29,276 nucleotides of DNA from Granulosicoccus sp965367215 (GTDB taxonomy: Bacteria > Pseudomonadota > Gammaproteobacteria > Granulosicoccales > Granulosicoccaceae). Position numbers and translations under genes: made by a program. The stretch covers positions 1 to 29,276 of the forward strand of contig CBDUIJ010000032.1 of the NCBI GenBank assembly GCA_965367215.1, written 5' to 3'. The notes under the pieces are model-generated. The model was not told the DNA's origin, did no database searches, and worked only from the letters and a program-made list of their open reading frames with translations. Shown here in pieces: positions 1 to 8,043 of this stretch; the first letter of the stretch is position 1, and each line of letters opens with the position of its first letter.

Positions 1-710
1 ATGCAACCGGTGAAGTGATGTGTCTGGTCGAACTGCCCGCGCGCTACGAGACATTGACCAAGACCGTCCTGGACAAACCCGCAACCACCAAGACCATCAA
101 CATTCCTGCCGAGTACAAGACGATTCAGGTAGAAAAGCTGGTCAGCCCTGCTCGAGAGGAACGTGTCGATGTACCCGCTGAGTTCACGACGGTGGATCGT
201 CAGGTCAAGGTATCGGATCCTGTTTTCTTCTGGTTGGCCAAGGGCGAACAGGCTGATGAAAACGCGATCACGACCGGACGCGAAATCTGCCTGACTGAAC
301 GCCCGGCTGAAAACGTCGAAGTCGTGCGCGAAGTTGTCAGCACACCCGCGGTGGCCACCACGCGCGATGTTCCTGCACAGATCGAAACCATTGAAGTGCA
401 GCGTGTGCTCACACCGGCTTCGGAACGACGCATCGAGATTCCGGCCCGTACCAAGACCGTGACCAGTCAGATCGAAGTTGCGCCTGCCAAGGTCGAATGG
501 ACGCAAGTGCTGTGCAAGGTGAACATGACAAGAGACATCATCACCCAGTTGCAGGAAGCGCTGACACGTGAAGGTTACGATCCGGGGCCGGCTGATGGTC
601 TGGTGGGGCAGGGAACCTTGACGGCGATCGAGCAATATCAGGACGCCGAAGGAATCGATCGAGGTGGTATCACACTCGAATTGCTCAAGCATCTGAAGGT
701 GGAGTTCTAG
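1..710 (+). CDS. Repeat-containing protein with C-terminal peptidoglycan-binding domain (5' partial)
   Basis: The reading frame is open to the left edge (first full codon at base 3), so the N-terminus is missing. The visible part has degenerate repeats of about 40-45 residues. Each combines an 'IPAEYKTI' / 'VPAEFTTV' / 'IPARTKTV' type motif with a 'PA..ER' motif, spread over the first ~165 residues. The last ~60 residues look like a peptidoglycan-binding type 1 domain: ITQLQEALTREGYDPGPADG, then a G-x-x-T-xx-A-I-xx-Y/F-Q core. A cell-envelope role bound to murein is inferred from that domain. Two cysteines (in 'MCLVE' and 'EICLTE') sit in equivalent positions of successive repeats. A strong terminator follows the stop. 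The biological role is unknown. Confidence 0.75.
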   Translation, partial: ATGEVMCLVELPARYETLTKTVLDKPATTKTINIPAEYKTIQVEKLVSPAREERVDVPAEFTTVDRQVKVSDPVFFWLAKGEQADENAITTGREICLTERPAENVEVVREVVSTPAVATTRDVPAQIETIEVQRVLTPASERRIEIPARTKTVTSQIEVAPAKVEWTQVLCKVNMTRDIITQLQEALTREGYDPGPADGLVGQGTLTAIEQYQDAEGIDRGGITLELLKHLKVEF

Positions 711-741
711 CACCTCGAACCCACTGTCTGACCTTACCCAG

Positions 742-770
742 AGCCGCCCCTTGAACCGGGCGGCTTTTTT
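742..770 (+). terminator. Rho-independent terminator
   Basis: A perfect 8-bp GC-rich stem (AGCCGCCC at 742-749 with GGGCGGCT at 758-765) and an 8-nt loop are followed directly by a T-run (to 770). It lies 32 bases after the stop of the peptidoglycan-binding gene and just before the 3' end of the convergent gene. The T-run is only on the + strand side, so it should end the rightward transcript. Confidence 0.9.
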
Positions 771-773
771 GTG

Positions 774-1481
774 TCAGATATTGTCCCAGACCCAATTGGG
801 CAGCAATGCCGGACGCCAGTCGGTGTAGAGAGCCTGCCACTGATTCCAGGCAATGTCATAGGGGGCTGTCCAGAACCAGGCGACCAGCGTGATGAAGATC
901 ACCAGGCAACTGGCAGGCAGCTGCTGCAGGTCCAGTGGCTTCATGGCACTGCCGAAGGAGCGGCGAACCCTTACGCCGGTGAAATCGACGCTGTACAGTT
1001 CGTCCAGTATCAGATGGATGAGATAGCCCAGGGTCATGAAGACGCCCAGCAACCAGCTCTGCAATTCACTGGTCTCCATCTGCTGCCAGGCAACGGCGCA
1101 CATCAGCACACCGGCCATGATGGCTGCTATCAGTGAATGCAGAATGCCACGATGCCTGGTGACAGAATGAAACAGCCACCAGACCGGAAATCTCACCAGC
1201 AGAAAGACGGTGATGGCGCCGAGCCATAATTCCAGGCCGGTAAACTCTTCCACATTGGCGAACAACCAGACCAGTGCAGCAACTGTTCCCAGCCCGGAAA
1301 ACAGGGCACGCGATGGCTGAGACTGTTTCAGATCGATATCGGGAATGATGCCGCCGATCATGCCGGCAACGGTCAGCATCAGTCCTTCTGTCATCCCCAG
1401 CGACAACAATTTCGTACAACACGTCGCTCCTAGACTGACAACAGCTGCAGCACCAAAAATGTGTGTGTTAAAGTCGGCCAC
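774..1481 (-). CDS. YdjM-like membrane-bound metal-dependent hydrolase family protein (DUF457)
   Basis: This is a 235-residue polytopic membrane protein. Family signatures visible are the N-terminal 'FNTHIFGAA', 'GGIIPDIDLKQS' near residue 45, 'TRHRGILHS' near residue 108 and 'GYLIHLILDELYSVD' near residue 152. These His/Asp-rich motifs, between about five hydrophobic segments, define the YdjM/DUF457 family of predicted metal-dependent hydrolases. The E. coli member is LexA-regulated, but I see no clear LexA box here. The start is GTG with a TTAGGAA-like Shine-Dalgarno sequence. Only 26 bp separate it from the divergent DUF1840 gene, so the two translation starts almost touch and any promoters must reach into the neighbouring coding sequence. 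The substrate is unknown. Confidence 0.85.
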   Translation of the reverse strand: MADFNTHIFGAAAVVSLGATCCTKLLSLGMTEGLMLTVAGMIGGIIPDIDLKQSQPSRALFSGLGTVAALVWLFANVEEFTGLELWLGAITVFLLVRFPVWWLFHSVTRHRGILHSLIAAIMAGVLMCAVAWQQMETSELQSWLLGVFMTLGYLIHLILDELYSVDFTGVRVRRSFGSAMKPLDLQQLPASCLVIFITLVAWFWTAPYDIAWNQWQALYTDWRPALLPNWVWDNI

Positions 1482-1507
1482 TATCGGGTTTCCTAAATGA
1501 GGTCGTC

Positions 1508-1846
1508 GTGCTGGTAACTTTCAAGACAAGCGCATACTCGGACATAACCATGTTCGGAACGGCGGCAGTATCACTGCTGAAGCTGATGGGGCAAAGCGGC
1601 AATGTGCCGGGTGCCATTCTGGCCGCGGATGTTCCGCAGGCGTTGAAGACTTTACACGAAGGGCTGACGAAGTTGGAAGCCGAAGAGTTGAATCCCGGCT
1701 CGACAAATCCTGAAGAGGGTAGTCAAGGTGGGTTCGACGATGAAGAAGAAGAAGCGCCAGTGGCGCTGCATACCCGCGCAGGTCCACTCATCAGTCTGCT
1801 GGAAGCCGCAGCAGCAGCCAATGAGAGCGTGCTCTGGGATAGTTGA
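1508..1846 (+). CDS. DUF1840 domain-containing protein
   Basis: This 112-residue cytoplasmic protein starts at GTG, with a GAGG-like ribosome-binding site overlapping the short divergent intergenic region. The N-terminus (LVTFKTSAYSDITMFG, then LLKLMGQSG and VPGAILAADVPQAL) is characteristic of the DUF1840 family, which is widespread in beta- and gammaproteobacteria and has no known function. An acidic linker (DDEEEEAP) separates the conserved N-terminal half from a C-terminal helix (PLISLLEAAAAANESVLWD) that is also typical of the family. No membrane segment or signal peptide is present. Confidence 0.85.
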   Translation: MLVTFKTSAYSDITMFGTAAVSLLKLMGQSGNVPGAILAADVPQALKTLHEGLTKLEAEELNPGSTNPEEGSQGGFDDEEEEAPVALHTRAGPLISLLEAAAAANESVLWDS

Positions 1847-1972
1847 TCGGACGCAAGCCAGGGGGAAGCTGACTGTCAGAGTCAGTGCCGGCAGCAATGT
1901 GTTACAGGTCGCGACTGCGACTGATTGCTGCCGCTTACCAGCGGGTTGCTGCTGGTGATCGGAAGTCTGTGA

Positions 1973-2012
1973 GCCGAAGGCCAGCACCTCTGTTCAAGTG
2001 CTCGCCTTCGGC
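1973..2012. terminator. Long imperfect hairpin between convergent genes
   Basis: GCCGAAGGC (1973-1981) pairs with GCCTTCGGC (2004-2012). After one C/C mismatch, AGCAC (1983-1987) pairs with GTGCT (1998-2002), leaving a 10-nt loop. It sits between the 3' ends of the DUF1840 gene and the leftward DUF1501 gene, as expected for a bidirectional transcription end. There is no T-run on either side, so it is not a classic intrinsic terminator. The rest of 1847-2032 shows nothing else. Confidence 0.5.
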
Positions 2013-2032
2013 ATCGTCGTATCCGAAGGTAA

Positions 2033-3439
2033 TCAGGAAAGCATGAACCCCAGGTCTTTCTGCGTGAAGTTCTGCAGATCGGGCAGGGCACTGTTCAGAT
2101 CACTTTCCGATACGCCCATCCAGCGTGACAGCGTGGCTGCATACTGGTTGACCGAAATCTTCGGAATGATGCGTCCGGCAAAGCTGCCATCCTCTTCGCC
2201 GGCATCGTCGGGGTTGTCGCTGTCGGAATAGTCAGGCGTCTCTCCAATGACCTTGCCGCCATCGACTGCACCGCCGAACACGAAGCTGTGACCGCCCCAG
2301 CCATGATCGGTACCGTTGCCATTGCTGCTCAGGGTACGACCGAAGTCGGAAGCGGTAAAGGTCGTGACACTGCTGGCCTTGTTGAGGCCGTCGATGGTGT
2401 CCTGAAAGGAACTCACGGCTTCGTTCAGACCGGTCAACAGGTCCGGCTGGCGTTCCAGCTGATCGGAGTGCGTATCCCAGCCTCCCATCAGGACGAAAAA
2501 CACCTGCTTCTGCATGCCCAGTTCTTCGCGTGAGGCAATCATGCGTGCAACCAGGTGCAGCTGTTTTGCCAGCTTGTTGCTACCGTTGTATTGCATCTGC
2601 GGAAGCTCGTTGGCCTGCAGGGCAGAGTGCAGCGAGGCGGTGGCATCCGAGGCGCGACCCACGGCATTGGCAATGGCTCGCATCATCAAGGGGTTGCTGC
2701 TGGCCTGGCCTTGCGCGATGAGCTCATTGAGTGTGCGTCCGACATTGCTCAGACGGCGCGGTGGTATCCAGTCACTGATGTTGTCGAATCCATACATGCG
2801 CTCCACCGCCACATCGGCGTTGAGCGTGACATAGTTGGTGCTGGCCGATGCCAGCCAATCGGTGCTGCCACCCATGGAGAACGCCGGTGCGACCGGTATG
2901 CTGCCATTGCAGTTGGCCGCATGCGCGCTGATGGCGCCACCCCAGCCGAAAGAGGTGCTGCCATTGACAATGCCGGCGCCGGTCTGCCACAGCTTCTGCT
3001 GGGTATTGTGAGCGAACAGGGACTGTGGCAACGCAACGGTACCCAGGTAGTCGGACTTGGTCGTGGGTTGAATCAGTGTGCCGGTGTTGCTCAGTACGCT
3101 CAGGCGTTGCTCGTTGTAGAGCCGCTGGAAGTCGGGCAGCAGCTTGTGAAAGCCGAACTCACCCTGCTGTGCATCGCTGACGGAGAGCAGGTCGGATTCT
3201 GCTACCGCCAGCTCGTTGCGCGAGCCCTGGTAATCCGCGTAGCGACTGCCACCGGGTACGAACATGTTGAACGAATCGGCGCCGCCCGCCAGAAAGATGC
3301 AGACCAGGGACCGGGCTTCATCGCATTGTTCCGCATGAGCCTTGCCCGAGCCTGCCATCATGGACACGCCGGCGCCCAGAGGCAGGGCTGCCAGGGTCTT
3401 CAGCAAACGGCGTTTTTCTTTATCTACTGGATTTCGCAT
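2033..3439 (-). CDS. DUF1501 domain-containing protein, Tat-exported
   Basis: This is a 468-residue protein of the DUF1501 family, related to the alkaline phosphatase/sulfatase fold. It starts with a twin-arginine type signal (KRRLLKTLAALPLGAG, arginines 10-11) ending in an AHA cleavage site near residue 36. Family motifs follow: 'LVCIFLAGGADSFNMFVPGG' near residue 45, 'GGWDTHSDQ' in the second half, and near the C-terminus 'TASDFGRTLSSNGNGTDHGWGG'. It lies 145 bp downstream of a DUF1800 gene on the same strand. This pairing is common in bacteria, which suggests a joint, still undefined periplasmic or surface function. A small 6-bp hairpin (3461-3479) lies in the spacer. No strong Shine-Dalgarno sequence is visible before the ATG. 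Confidence 0.9.
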   Translation of the reverse strand: MRNPVDKEKRRLLKTLAALPLGAGVSMMAGSGKAHAEQCDEARSLVCIFLAGGADSFNMFVPGGSRYADYQGSRNELAVAESDLLSVSDAQQGEFGFHKLLPDFQRLYNEQRLSVLSNTGTLIQPTTKSDYLGTVALPQSLFAHNTQQKLWQTGAGIVNGSTSFGWGGAISAHAANCNGSIPVAPAFSMGGSTDWLASASTNYVTLNADVAVERMYGFDNISDWIPPRRLSNVGRTLNELIAQGQASSNPLMMRAIANAVGRASDATASLHSALQANELPQMQYNGSNKLAKQLHLVARMIASREELGMQKQVFFVLMGGWDTHSDQLERQPDLLTGLNEAVSSFQDTIDGLNKASSVTTFTASDFGRTLSSNGNGTDHGWGGHSFVFGGAVDGGKVIGETPDYSDSDNPDDAGEEDGSFAGRIIPKISVNQYAATLSRWMGVSESDLNSALPDLQNFTQKDLGFMLS

Positions 3440-3584
3440 GGTCTGTGTCGCGAGTCATCAAGCCCGAATGAGGCGGGCTGTCGTTTGATCTGAAAGTTCG
3501 ATCAGCATCGCAGCTGTCACTGTGCCGTGCAGGCAGGGTGTGACTGCTGAATGGTGATCAGCGGTCGGTCGAATGCCTGCAGGC

Positions 3585-5402
3585 TTATCGTTGAACATGA
3601 TATTGAGGGGCAGTCAGCACCATGAACAGGGTGTCCTGCACGGCGGCAAACCGACCGGCATCATCACTGCCGAGCGCGCGCGTGTAATCGAACAGCGTCT
3701 GACGCATCTCATCGGGCATCGAGCCTGCGAAGAAGATCAGGTTGTACCAGTCAAGCAGCGCATCGGCGTCGGCGGCCAGATCGACCAGTGGCTGCAGATT
3801 GATGACGGTGACCCGAGGGTTGTCATCACTCAGATCGGAGCGATCGTTGAAGCGGTAGATCTGATGATGGAAGTTGTTGTGAGTCGAGGCCAGGTTCGCC
3901 TCGGTCATGATCTGCATCTCGGGTGACAGAGTGCTGCCACCGGGCACGATGGTGTGATCGGGCCGGTAGAAGTTGAATACCGACGAGGATTGCAGTACTT
4001 CCTGGCCGGTCATCTCGTCAACGCGCGACAAGGTGAAGTTGGGCGTGTTGTGTACCCCTTCCGCCAGTGGGCCGGGAGTGCCGTCAAGGGCGCGCCAGAC
4101 ATGGGCCAGGCGCACGACAGGTTCGCGCAGCTTGCCGAAATCCGGATCATCGATGTAGGCCGTGCGAGCCTCGTCATCCAGCAGGATGGCCTTGACGACG
4201 GCGGCCAGATCCCCGCGTTCACCGGCACCGTTGTCATTGAATACCGCCACGACGCGCTGGATGTATTCCGGGCTTGGGTTGCTGGTCACCAGGCGCTGAA
4301 TGAGCTGACTGGAGATGAAGGGAGCGACGTTCTGGTGCTGGAAGATGGTGTCCAGTGCGAAGGCCATGTCTTCGCGAGTGCTCAGGCCGGCCGGGGCGAC
4401 ACGGCCATTGAGCAGGGTCTTGCTGCCGGTGTCGTGAAATCGTTCGTCCGTGACCATTGGCGTGGTGAAGGTATCGCCGCCACCCAGGTTGGTCGTCTCC
4501 CATGAAGTCACCAGGTCATAGTTCCAGCCGGTGAATACACGAGCAAATTCCTCTATCTGAATCTGAGTGTAGGAGGGGACGGGATTGTTGGCTGGCAGGG
4601 CCTCACCACGTTCGTTCAGTTCGTACAGGCCAATGGAGAACAGTTGCAGCACTTCGCGAGCGTAGTTCTCATCCGGTCGAATGTTCTCGGCCGGGTTGGC
4701 CTTTTCGTTGCGTACCATGCTCAGGTAGACGCCCATGACCGGATGCAAGGTGACATCCTCCAGCAATTGGCGGTAGTTGCCGAAGGCGTTGCGACTCAGC
4801 ATGTCGTAGTAGTTGGCCATGCCCCACTGGTTGTTGGCCAGCAGGTAGTCCAGATCGGACACCACGAAAATCTGGCTCAGGGCAAAGGCGACTCGCTGTC
4901 GCAGTTGGTCAGGCTGGTCCAGTACATTGTTCCACCAGGCTTCATGGCGAGCATCGCCCTGACTGCCATTGCTGTTGGCGCGTGTGTAGGGTTCGGTGAG
5001 GGAGACCGGCAGACTCATCTGCTGATCGATCCAGTCTTCAAGCGTCGTGTTGCGCAGCTCGGCGATGGTGTCGGGCGTGGCGCCGAATGTCGCCTGTGCC
5101 AGAAAACGCGAGGCGGCGACATCCTCTGCATCCAGGTTCGATACGCTGGTGACAGGGGGGAGCTCACCGGACGGGCCGCCATTGTCGGGCTCTTCCAGAT
5201 CCTCGCCGGTGGGCGTGCCGCCACCGTTGCCACCGCCGTTGTTGCTGCCGGTTCCCGTGTCGTTGTTGACGACAACACCGCTGTCGCCACAGGCCTGCAG
5301 CAAGAGCGTCAGGGAGAACAAGGCCGCCAGAAGCCAGCGACTGTTGGACAAGGACAAGGGTAGGCGCAAGCGTCTGGGGCGATTATCGTGAAGTCGTTTC
5401 AT
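3585..5402 (-). CDS. DUF1800 domain-containing lipoprotein
   Basis: From the ATG at 5402 the product is 605 residues. A basic N-terminus and hydrophobic stretch end in a lipobox (LLQAC, Cys38), followed by an Asn/Gly/Thr-rich linker of about 45 residues, so it is predicted to be a lipoprotein. The DUF1800 domain covers most of the rest: 'AASRFLAQATFGATPDTIAEL' (broken here only as a label), 'QLRQRVAFALSQIFVVSD', 'NYAREVLQLFSIGLYELN', 'EEFARVFTGWNYD', and 'SSSVFNFYRPD' near the C-terminus. The frame stays open upstream to 5519. The 5402 start is chosen because it puts the lipobox in the normal position, and an AGGAAG lies ~14 bases upstream (somewhat far). It is transcribed together with the DUF1501 gene in all likelihood. 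The function of the family is not established. Confidence 0.88.
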   Translation of the reverse strand: MKRLHDNRPRRLRLPLSLSNSRWLLAALFSLTLLLQACGDSGVVVNNDTGTGSNNGGGNGGGTPTGEDLEEPDNGGPSGELPPVTSVSNLDAEDVAASRFLAQATFGATPDTIAELRNTTLEDWIDQQMSLPVSLTEPYTRANSNGSQGDARHEAWWNNVLDQPDQLRQRVAFALSQIFVVSDLDYLLANNQWGMANYYDMLSRNAFGNYRQLLEDVTLHPVMGVYLSMVRNEKANPAENIRPDENYAREVLQLFSIGLYELNERGEALPANNPVPSYTQIQIEEFARVFTGWNYDLVTSWETTNLGGGDTFTTPMVTDERFHDTGSKTLLNGRVAPAGLSTREDMAFALDTIFQHQNVAPFISSQLIQRLVTSNPSPEYIQRVVAVFNDNGAGERGDLAAVVKAILLDDEARTAYIDDPDFGKLREPVVRLAHVWRALDGTPGPLAEGVHNTPNFTLSRVDEMTGQEVLQSSSVFNFYRPDHTIVPGGSTLSPEMQIMTEANLASTHNNFHHQIYRFNDRSDLSDDNPRVTVINLQPLVDLAADADALLDWYNLIFFAGSMPDEMRQTLFDYTRALGSDDAGRFAAVQDTLFMVLTAPQYHVQR

Positions 5403-5565
5403 GGAGTGTGGGAACACTTCCTGAGGAAGGCGAATCGGTTGTGGCGTAACGTACCAGATGCACGCGGCATTCGCGGTGGAAAGAAAATCGAAACAGCGGG
5501 CAAGTTCATGCATCGGCATGCGGCTGCCGATGCAATGCGAGCCGCTTCACAGCTTCAGGCGAGAA

Positions 5566-5594
5566 AATGTAATTTCTGCCTTGATGCGGAGCAA
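5566..5594 (-). promoter_or_regulatory. Candidate sigma-70 promoter for the DUF1800-DUF1501 operon
   Basis: On the minus strand, a -35 like TTGCTC (5589-5594) and a -10 like TACATT (5566-5571) are separated by exactly 17 bp. They lie about 160 bases upstream of the chosen DUF1800 start. The hexamers match consensus at four of six and four of six positions. This is prediction from sequence only. Confidence 0.35.
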
Positions 5595-5754
5595 TTCACG
5601 GCAATGTCGACGCTGCCTGGCCCTGACTGTCTGATGCCATTCTGGCATGCCACGCTGGCGAAATGGAGTCGCACACATTGCGATCACTTGATTGTTATCA
5701 CTTTTTTACTCAGGCTTGGTCATCATCAGAACCGCGTAGGGCTGCCGACACAAT

Positions 5755-5784
5755 GTTGCCGGGGATTGTGAACTATCCGGCAAC
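5755..5784. repeat. 8-bp inverted repeat upstream of the molybdoenzyme gene
   Basis: GTTGCCGG (5755-5762) and CCGGCAAC (5777-5784) form a perfect inverted repeat with a 14-bp spacer, ending 84 bp before the start codon at 5869. It could be an operator half-site pair or an mRNA hairpin. No regulator can be named. Confidence 0.4.
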
Positions 5785-5868
5785 GATCTGAGACAATAGC
5801 CGACAGTACGCACCGGTACACTGCAGTGTCGCCCTTTTGCACCTGCTCACGAGGACGTTGAAACACCC

Positions 5869-7941
5869 ATGACAAGCCGAATGCGCAGTGTCTGCCCGCA
5901 TGACTGCCCCAGCGCCTGTGCGCTGGATATCGAGGTGCTGGAAGACAATCGCATCGGCAAGGTCTATGGCGCAAAGGACCACAGCTACACGCAAGGCGTC
6001 ATCTGCGCCAAGGTGTCGCGCTATGCCGAGCGCATACATCATCCGGATCGCCTGCTGAGCCCGTTGCTGCGAAAGAGCGGCAAGGCCTCTGTCGGTGGTC
6101 AGGCGAGCGCCCGCTTCGAAGCCGTTTCCTGGGACGATGCCCTGGACAGGATCTGCGAGCGCTTCGAGAAGATTCGTCAGCGCAGCGGTGCAGAGGCTAT
6201 CTGGCCTTTCCACTACGCCGGTACCATGGGGCTGGTTCAGCGTGACGGACTGGATCGTTTCCGGCATGCCTACGGGACGTCGCGACAGCATTCCACCTAT
6301 TGCGTGGCCTTGTCCGATGCCGGCTTCAAGGCGGGCGCCGGGGTCAAGAGCGGCAGCGATGTCCGGCTCATGCACAAGAGCGATCTGGTCGTCGTCTGGG
6401 GTGGCAATCCGGTCAGTACCCAGGTCAATGTGATGCAACATCTGGCGCAGGCAAAGCGGGCCAATGGAGCAAGGTTCGTAGTTATCGATCCGTACCGAAC
6501 CAAGACCGCCGAGAAGGCCGATCTGCACCTGATGCTGAAGCCCGGCACCGATGGTGCGCTGGCGTGCGCCGTCATGCATGTGATGTTCGAAGAAGGCCTG
6601 GCCGATGAGGCGTATATGGCGAGGTACACCGACAAGCCTCAGGAGTTACGGCAGCATCTGTCGAGCAGGACACCGGCCTGGGCATCGCAGATCACGGGCT
6701 TGCCGGTGGAGCAGATTGTCGAGTTTGCAAGACTGTACGGCAATACCCGTAAATCCTTTCTGCGTATCGGTTATGGCTTTTCGCGCTCGCGCAATGGTGC
6801 GGTCAATCTGCATGCGGTGAGTTGTCTGCCTGCCGTGTCGGGTGCCTGGCAATACGAGGGCGGTGGCGCCTTGTATGGCAATGCCAGTATCTATGATCTG
6901 GATCGCAGGCAGATTCAGGGGCTGGACATCGACTGCCGGACTCGGGTGATGGATCAGTCGAGAATCGGCCGGGTACTGACCGGTGAACCTGGTGATCTAC
7001 AAGGTGGGCCCGCTGTTGAAGCCTTGTTCGTGCAGAACACCAATCCGGCGGTGGTGGCACCGGAAACCAGACTTGTATTGAAAGGGCTGGCACGCGAAGA
7101 CTTGTTCACAGTGGTGCATGAACAGTTCATGACCGAAACGGCCGAGTATGCCGATGTCATCCTGCCGGCTACCATGTTCCTGGAACATGATGATATCTAT
7201 ACGGCCAGTGGTCATACCCACCTGCAGATTGGCCGCAAGTTGCTGGAGCCACCCGGCGAATGTCGCAGCAATCATCAGGTACTGCAGGGCATGGCAGAAC
7301 GTCTGGGCCTTGCGCATGCCGGGTTTCATCTCAGTGAGCGGGAGCTGGTCGACAACTTGCTGCAATCCTCCGGTCTGCCCGACTTCGACGCCATGGTGGC
7401 CAGCGGTGGGCACGACTGCGCGCATGCCAGTTTCGAGGATGCCAATTTCCTCAATGGGTTCGGCACTCCGGACAAGCGTTTCCACTTCTCACCGGACTGG
7501 TCGACGGTGGGTAGCAATACCGAAGGCATGCCGACCTTTCCCGATCACTGGGCGGTGATCGATGAGCCGACAGAGCAGTGCCCCCTGCGATTGGTGGCGG
7601 CGCCTGCGCGACAATTTCTCAATTCCAGTTTTACCGAGACCGTGTCCAGCCAGCGCATGGAAAAGCAACCCCTGGCCAGGCTCCATCCGGACGATCTGCA
7701 ACGCTATGGTCTGGAGGACGGTGCACTGGTGACACTGGGTAACGAGCAGGGTGAGGTGAGCCTGCAGGCCATGGCCTTCGATGGTGTACAGCCTGGAACC
7801 GTGGTTGTCGAGAGCCTGTGGCCCAATCGCTTCTTCGCCGGCGGTCTGGGCATCAATACGCTGGTCAGCAGCCAGCCGGCACAGCCCGATGGCGGTGCCG
7901 TATTCCATGATACGGCCGTGTGGGCGCGAGCAGGGGGCTGA
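5869..7941 (+). CDS. Molybdopterin-dependent oxidoreductase with 4Fe-4S domain
   Basis: This is a 690-residue enzyme of the DMSO-reductase superfamily. The N-terminal Fe4S4 domain shows CPHDCPSAC (Cys9, 13, 17) and GVICAK (Cys46), followed by 'YAERIHHPDRLLSPLLR'. The molybdopterin domain follows ('SWDDALDRICERF', 'DLVVVWGGNPVSTQVN', 'VIDPYRTKTAEKAD', 'LMLKPGTDGALA'), then 'LFVQNTNPAVVAP' and 'TETAEYADVILPATMFLEHDD'. The C-terminal molydopterin-dinucleotide-binding domain covers roughly residues 575-690 ('HPDDLQRYGLEDGALVTLGN'). There is no Tat signal, so it is predicted to be cytoplasmic and to bind bis-MGD. The family includes formate dehydrogenase-like and BisC-like enzymes, and the substrate cannot be read from the sequence. 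No dedicated electron-transfer subunit or chaperone gene is adjacent. Confidence 0.88.
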   Translation: MTSRMRSVCPHDCPSACALDIEVLEDNRIGKVYGAKDHSYTQGVICAKVSRYAERIHHPDRLLSPLLRKSGKASVGGQASARFEAVSWDDALDRICERFEKIRQRSGAEAIWPFHYAGTMGLVQRDGLDRFRHAYGTSRQHSTYCVALSDAGFKAGAGVKSGSDVRLMHKSDLVVVWGGNPVSTQVNVMQHLAQAKRANGARFVVIDPYRTKTAEKADLHLMLKPGTDGALACAVMHVMFEEGLADEAYMARYTDKPQELRQHLSSRTPAWASQITGLPVEQIVEFARLYGNTRKSFLRIGYGFSRSRNGAVNLHAVSCLPAVSGAWQYEGGGALYGNASIYDLDRRQIQGLDIDCRTRVMDQSRIGRVLTGEPGDLQGGPAVEALFVQNTNPAVVAPETRLVLKGLAREDLFTVVHEQFMTETAEYADVILPATMFLEHDDIYTASGHTHLQIGRKLLEPPGECRSNHQVLQGMAERLGLAHAGFHLSERELVDNLLQSSGLPDFDAMVASGGHDCAHASFEDANFLNGFGTPDKRFHFSPDWSTVGSNTEGMPTFPDHWAVIDEPTEQCPLRLVAAPARQFLNSSFTETVSSQRMEKQPLARLHPDDLQRYGLEDGALVTLGNEQGEVSLQAMAFDGVQPGTVVVESLWPNRFFAGGLGINTLVSSQPAQPDGGAVFHDTAVWARAGG

Positions 7942-8043
7942 GGCTGGCCCGGCTCACTCACGGTGCTCATGGAAAAACCGCTACGAACCTTTGTGATGCA
8001 GCCGAGTCCCATTGTCTGACTGCAATGAATTCGGGAGCCTGAT

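Larger units (their letters stand above)
5403..5868. other. Divergent intergenic region between DUF1800 gene and molybdoenzyme gene
   Basis: These 466 bp hold no convincing gene. They contain a candidate leftward promoter (5566-5594) and a spaced inverted repeat (5755-5784) about 90 bp before the molybdoenzyme start. The stretch around 5690-5715 is relatively AT-rich. I saw no further recognisable element. Confidence 0.5.

Noticed and set aside
2555..3493. A 312-codon rightward frame antisense to the DUF1501 gene
   Set aside because: There are no domain features, and the opposite strand encodes a clear Tat-signal DUF1501 protein.
5773..6579. A 268-codon leftward frame over the start of the molybdoenzyme gene
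   Set aside because: It is a shadow frame with no family resemblance; the Fe4S4 cysteine motif on the plus strand is decisive.
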